A DNA stretch of 64,000 nt from Mycobacterium triplex. Its GTDB lineage: Bacteria; Actinomycetota; Actinomycetes; Mycobacteriales; Mycobacteriaceae. The stretch is taken from contig NZ_HG964446.1 in the NCBI RefSeq assembly GCF_000689255.1, positions 982,484 to 1,046,483 on the forward strand, in the 5' to 3' direction. The position numbers were made by a program, and so were the translations under genes. Shown here piece by piece: positions 60,900-64,000 of the stretch. Numbering within the stretch: the first letter of the stretch is position 1; each line of letters begins with the position of its first letter. The notes under the pieces were generated by a model. It saw nothing but the letters and a program-made list of their open reading frames with translations, did no database searches and had not been told where the DNA came from.

Positions 60900-62130
60900 G
60901 CTCGGTCGGTTTGGCCAGCACCGCGGCGATCGCCGTGGTCAACGGCACCGACAGCGCCAGCGCTATGCCGCCGACCGCGGAGCGCACGAGTTCGATCGCC
61001 ACGCTCTCGCTGATCAGCACGTCGCTCAGCGATCGGTTGGCGACGCTGAAGAGCAGCAGCAGCGGCAGCGAGCTGCCGGCGTAGGCCAGCACCAGCGTGT
61101 AGACGGTGCTGGCAATGTGATCGCGCCCCACCCGAATCGCGCTCAGGAAGATCGCCCGCCGGGACGTGTCGCCGCCGACGTGAGCGAGCTCGAAGACGGT
61201 CGAGGCTTGGGTCACCGTCACGTCGTTGAGGACACCCAGCGATCCGATGATGAACCCGGCCAGCAGCAGGCCGCTGATCGACACGCTGCCCAGATACGCG
61301 CTGACCGCAGAGTTCTGTTCATCCGACAGCCCGGTCAGATGTGCCAGTTCGATTGCGCCCCAAGATAATCCGGCGGCCAGCAGCAACGCCGACAGGGTGC
61401 CCAGCAGGGCGGCGCTGGTGCGCAAGTTGACTCCGTGCGCAAGGTAGATGACGACGTAGAGGATCGCAGCCGAAGCCACCAGAGCCACCGGAACCGCGGG
61501 TGCGCCGTCTCGCAGCGCCGGCAACAAGAAGACCACCAGTACGGCGAACGCGACCACGATGCCGACCAGCGCCAGCAACCCACGCCAGCGGGCTACCGCG
61601 ACAATCACCACCGCGAACGCCAACGCCAGCCCGACCAGCGCCCAGCCGCGCTCGAAGTCGTAGAACGCGTACGTGGTGGCTCCTTGGGCGTCGACCTGCC
61701 GCACGACCCGGATGCGGTCATCGGGGTTGAACTGCGGCTGGCCGGGGCCCGGGGAGAACTCCAACAGTGTTTTGGCGCCGGCGTTCGGACCCGAATCGAT
61801 CGCGACCACTGTCTGGACGCATCGCCCGGCGCCCGGCGTTCCCGGCTGCGGAGTCGTGGTGAGCACCTGACTGGCCGACGGGCTGCCGCAGTCGCCCAAC
61901 CCGCTGGACAGCACGTGCGCGCGCTCGGTGCTCACCGCCCCGCCGGTCGCGCTCTGATACGGCATCGGGATGTCGACGTGCTGGCGGCTCGGCCACAGCA
62001 TCGCCGCACCGGCGATCGCGGCGATCCCGATCGCAACCAGCAGCCCCACCACGATCTTGGCGGGCAGCGGCCCCAGCGGGGACGGTCCTGACGACAGGGT
62101 GTGCGAGTGCGAGTGGGTCACCCGCTCCAC
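60850..62130 (-). CDS. YibE/F-family membrane protein
   Basis: A 426-residue polytopic protein (GTG start; [14 protein letters not shown]). One helix at about 25-47, then an outer domain of ~120 residues with two Cys (GDCGSP, GRCVQT), then seven or so helices with the YibE/F motifs [20 protein letters not shown] and [20 protein letters not shown]. Transport role unknown. The last 16 codons lie antisense to the end of rmlA; the final [11 protein letters not shown] is probably not conserved. Confidence 0.83.
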   Translation of the reverse strand: MERVTHSHSHTLSSGPSPLGPLPAKIVVGLLVAIGIAAIAGAAMLWPSRQHVDIPMPYQSATGGAVSTERAHVLSSGLGDCGSPSASQVLTTTPQPGTPGAGRCVQTVVAIDSGPNAGAKTLLEFSPGPGQPQFNPDDRIRVVRQVDAQGATTYAFYDFERGWALVGLALAFAVVIVAVARWRGLLALVGIVVAFAVLVVFLLPALRDGAPAVPVALVASAAILYVVIYLAHGVNLRTSAALLGTLSALLLAAGLSWGAIELAHLTGLSDEQNSAVSAYLGSVSISGLLLAGFIIGSLGVLNDVTVTQASTVFELAHVGGDTSRRAIFLSAIRVGRDHIASTVYTLVLAYAGSSLPLLLLFSVANRSLSDVLISESVAIELVRSAVGGIALALSVPLTTAIAAVLAKPTELSPVPSAPAGSRHTRT

Positions 62131-62142
62131 CGTAGAGGCGGC

Positions 62143-63432
62143 TTACTGCCGATAGGCGGTCAGGAAGTTGCCCAGCCGTTCGATCGCGGCGGACAGATCA
62201 CGCGCCCACGGCAGGGTCACGATGCGCAGGTGATCCGGGGCCGGCCAGTTGAAGCCGGTGCCCTGGCCCACCAGGATCTTCTCCTGCAGCAGCAGGTCGA
62301 GGACCAGCTGCTCGTCGTCTTCGATGTCGTAGACCTCGGGATCCAGCCGCGGGAACGCGTACAGCGCGCCGTCCGGCTTGACGCAGGACACCCCGGGTAT
62401 CTGGTTGAGCTTGGTCCACGCGACGTCGCGCTGCTCGAGTAGCCGGCCGCCGGGCAGCACCAGGTCGTCGATGCTCTGGTAGCCGCCGAGGGCGACCTGG
62501 ATTGCGTGCTGGGCCGGGACATTCGGGCACAGCCGCATGTTGGCCAGCAGGCTGATGCCCTCGATGAAGCTGCCGGCGTGGTCCTTGGGCCCGGTGATCG
62601 CGAGCCAGCCGGCCCGGTACCCGGCCACCCGGTAGGCCTTGGACAGTCCGTTGAAGGTCAGGCACAGCACGTCCGGCGCGAGGGTGGCCAGGCTGATGTG
62701 CTTGGCGTCGCCGTAGAGGATCTTGTCGTAGATCTCATCGGCGAGCAGCATCAGCTGGTGCTTGCGCGCCAGCTCGACCATCTGGCTGAGTATTTCGCGG
62801 CTGTAGACGGCGCCGGTGGGGTTGTTCGGGTTGATCACGACCAGCGCCTTGGTGCGCTCGGTGATCTTGGACTCCATGTCGGCGATGTCGGGCTGCCATG
62901 CCTGCGTCTCGTCGCACAGGTAGTGGACCGGCGTGCCGCCGGCCAAGGACGTCGACGCCGTCCACAACGGGTAGTCGGGGGAGGGAATCAGCACCTGATC
63001 GCCGTTGTCGAGCAGGGCCTGCAGTGTCATCGTGATCAGCTCGGATACCCCGTTGCCGAGAAAGACGTCGTCGACGTCGAACCGCGGGAAGCCGTCGACC
63101 AGTTCGTAACGGGTGACCACCGCGCGCCGGGCCGGCAGGATGCCCTGCGAGTCCGAGTAGCCCTGCGCATAAGGCAGCGCCTGGATCATGTCGCGCATGA
63201 TCACGTCGGGCGCATCGAAGCCGAACGGCGCCGGGTTGCCGATGTTGAGCTTGAGAATGCGGTGGCCCTCGGCCTCCAGCCGCGCAGCATGCTGGTGCAC
63301 CGGGCCGCGGATTTCGTACAGAACGTCCTGAAGCTTGGACGACTGCGCGAAAGTCCGCTGCCGGTGGTGGCCGGGGCTGTGCACGGGCACCTGGTGAGTG
63401 GTCACGTCACCAATGGTGCCATCGTCGTCCAC
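62143..63432 (-). CDS. aspC: PLP-dependent aminotransferase AspC (AlaA-like)
   Basis: A 429-residue class I/II aminotransferase, the same length as M. tuberculosis Rv0337c. Motifs: KLNIGNPAPFGFDAPDV, NPNNPTGAVYS, ADEIYDKILYG and the PLP-lysine region FNGLSKAYRVAGYRAGW. It is annotated as aspartate aminotransferase; the sequence group also includes alanine aminotransferase AlaA. The GTG at 63432 is chosen by family length. A GTG at 63405 is an alternative. 12 bases separate it from the YibE/F gene. Confidence 0.92.
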   Translation of the reverse strand: MDDDGTIGDVTTHQVPVHSPGHHRQRTFAQSSKLQDVLYEIRGPVHQHAARLEAEGHRILKLNIGNPAPFGFDAPDVIMRDMIQALPYAQGYSDSQGILPARRAVVTRYELVDGFPRFDVDDVFLGNGVSELITMTLQALLDNGDQVLIPSPDYPLWTASTSLAGGTPVHYLCDETQAWQPDIADMESKITERTKALVVINPNNPTGAVYSREILSQMVELARKHQLMLLADEIYDKILYGDAKHISLATLAPDVLCLTFNGLSKAYRVAGYRAGWLAITGPKDHAGSFIEGISLLANMRLCPNVPAQHAIQVALGGYQSIDDLVLPGGRLLEQRDVAWTKLNQIPGVSCVKPDGALYAFPRLDPEVYDIEDDEQLVLDLLLQEKILVGQGTGFNWPAPDHLRIVTLPWARDLSAAIERLGNFLTAYRQ

Positions 63433-63462
63433 CGATTTTTGCTGATAGAGGCCAATCTGTGA

Positions 63463-64000
63463 TCAGCGCTTCCCCGGTGGACGGGCGCCGCGTGCCAGGC
63501 CGAGTCCCTTAACAGGGGCTGCGGGGGGTGCCGCGTCGCCGTTGGTTTCCTCGGCGGGCTGCGGCGTCGGCTCCGGTTGGGCCTCGGCCTTTTGCTCGGC
63601 GGGCGCCGTCTCGGCTGCCGGGGCCGCGGCGGCCGCTTTCTTGGCACCGGGACGCTTGGCCCCTGCGGCGATGCCCAGGCCTTTGACAGGCGCGGCCGGT
63701 GCCTTGGGTTCGGCGGCCTCGGCGGTGGGCTCTGCTGCCTCGGCTTTGGCCTCGGGCTGCGGCTTGGCTTCGGTCTCCGGCTTGGCGGCCGGCGCGGCGG
63801 CGGTCTTCTTGGCGCCGGGTTTCCGGGCGCCGGCGGCCAGGCCCAGGCCCTTGACCGGTGCAGCCGGAGCCTCGGCCTTTTCCTCGGCTGCGGGCGCTTC
63901 TGCCGCCGGGGCGGCTTTCTTGGCGCCGGGCTTTCGGGCGCCGGCGGCCAGGCCCAGACCCTTGGCGGGCGCGGCGTCGGTCTTGGCCTCCGCTGCCTCG
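63463..64000 (-). CDS. C-terminal Ala/Pro/Lys repeat tail of an Rv0338c-like iron-sulfur reductase (partial)
   Basis: An open frame runs in from the right edge of the window (minus strand) to TGA at 63463-63465. The 179 visible codons consist of four copies of a [VA]KGLG[LI]AAGARKPGAKK-like unit separated by Ala/Glu/Pro-rich spacers; the last copy is AAPVKGLGLARGARPPGKR. Rv0338c, next to aspC in M. tuberculosis, is a membrane iron-sulfur reductase (882 aa) with a similar tail as I recall. The catalytic part is outside the window, so the assignment rests on position and tail. Confidence 0.7.
   Translation of the reverse strand, partial: EAAEAKTDAAPAKGLGLAAGARKPGAKKAAPAAEAPAAEEKAEAPAAPVKGLGLAAGARKPGAKKTAAAPAAKPETEAKPQPEAKAEAAEPTAEAAEPKAPAAPVKGLGIAAGAKRPGAKKAAAAAPAAETAPAEQKAEAQPEPTPQPAEETNGDAAPPAAPVKGLGLARGARPPGKR

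Overview
The window is high-GC actinobacterial DNA from a Mycobacterium, most likely a non-tuberculous species. From memory of the M. tuberculosis map, the gene order follows Rv0286-Rv0294, Rv0296c, Rv0306-Rv0315, Rv0320-Rv0322, Rv0334 and Rv0337c-Rv0338c. Insertions and losses relative to that map mark the accessory parts. GTG and TTG starts are common.

Layout. 1-5.8 kb: the 3' half of the ESX-3 type VII secretion operon (end of PPE4, esxG, esxH, espG3, eccD3, mycP3, eccE3), tightly spaced or overlapping. 5.8-13.1 kb: alpha/beta hydrolase, tam methyltransferase, formylglycine sulfatase, BluB-like flavoprotein, a second hydrolase, HxlR regulator and an apparently internally deleted tautomerase. 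13.2-24.6 kb: PAP2 phosphatase, YkuD-like exported protein, Rv0310c-Rv0314c homologues, and a 1058-residue cyclase/AAA/TPR regulator. 24.6-45.6 kb: an accessory stretch with divergent regulator/target pairs (PadR-like/MarR, TetR/GMC oxidoreductase), two tandem GH16 proteins, a GT-C membrane protein, an amidohydrolase, a PAP2-lipid kinase fusion, an MFS transporter fused to two cyclic-nucleotide-binding domains, a carotenoid-pathway membrane protein, an LdtMt3-like L,D-transpeptidase, a trypsin-like protease, a ferritin-like diiron oxygenase and a mycofactocin-type SDR. 45.6-57.4 kb: four paralogous membrane proteins with a degenerate actin/Hsp70-like cytoplasmic domain, one transmembrane helix and a Pro/Gly/Ser/His low-complexity tail. 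They surround a methyltransferase, an Stf0-like sulfotransferase, tRNA-Gly, an Rv0320 homologue and dcd. 57.5-64 kb: udgA, rmlA, a YibE/F membrane protein, aspC and the repetitive C-terminus of an Rv0338c-like reductase.

How the genes work together. Much of the window serves the envelope: ESX-3 secretion for metal acquisition, dTDP-rhamnose and UDP-glucuronate precursors (rmlA, udgA), peptidoglycan cross-linking and hydrolysis, and lipid phosphate metabolism. A second theme is cyclic nucleotides: a cyclase-like protein, a transporter with two CNB domains, and a perfect CRP-type palindrome upstream of the diiron oxygenase.

Most notable observations: the ESX-3 protease MycP3 appears to lack its catalytic serine (Gly in the GTS position). 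The pseudo-Hsp70 membrane protein family is expanded, and one member is frameshifted inside its tail repeat. Several strong operator-like palindromes are visible (CRP, LexA/SOS, BlaI-like and paired MarR-like sites). Three long intergenic stem-loops sit between genes. All names rest on motif recognition and remembered family sequences; no database search was run.
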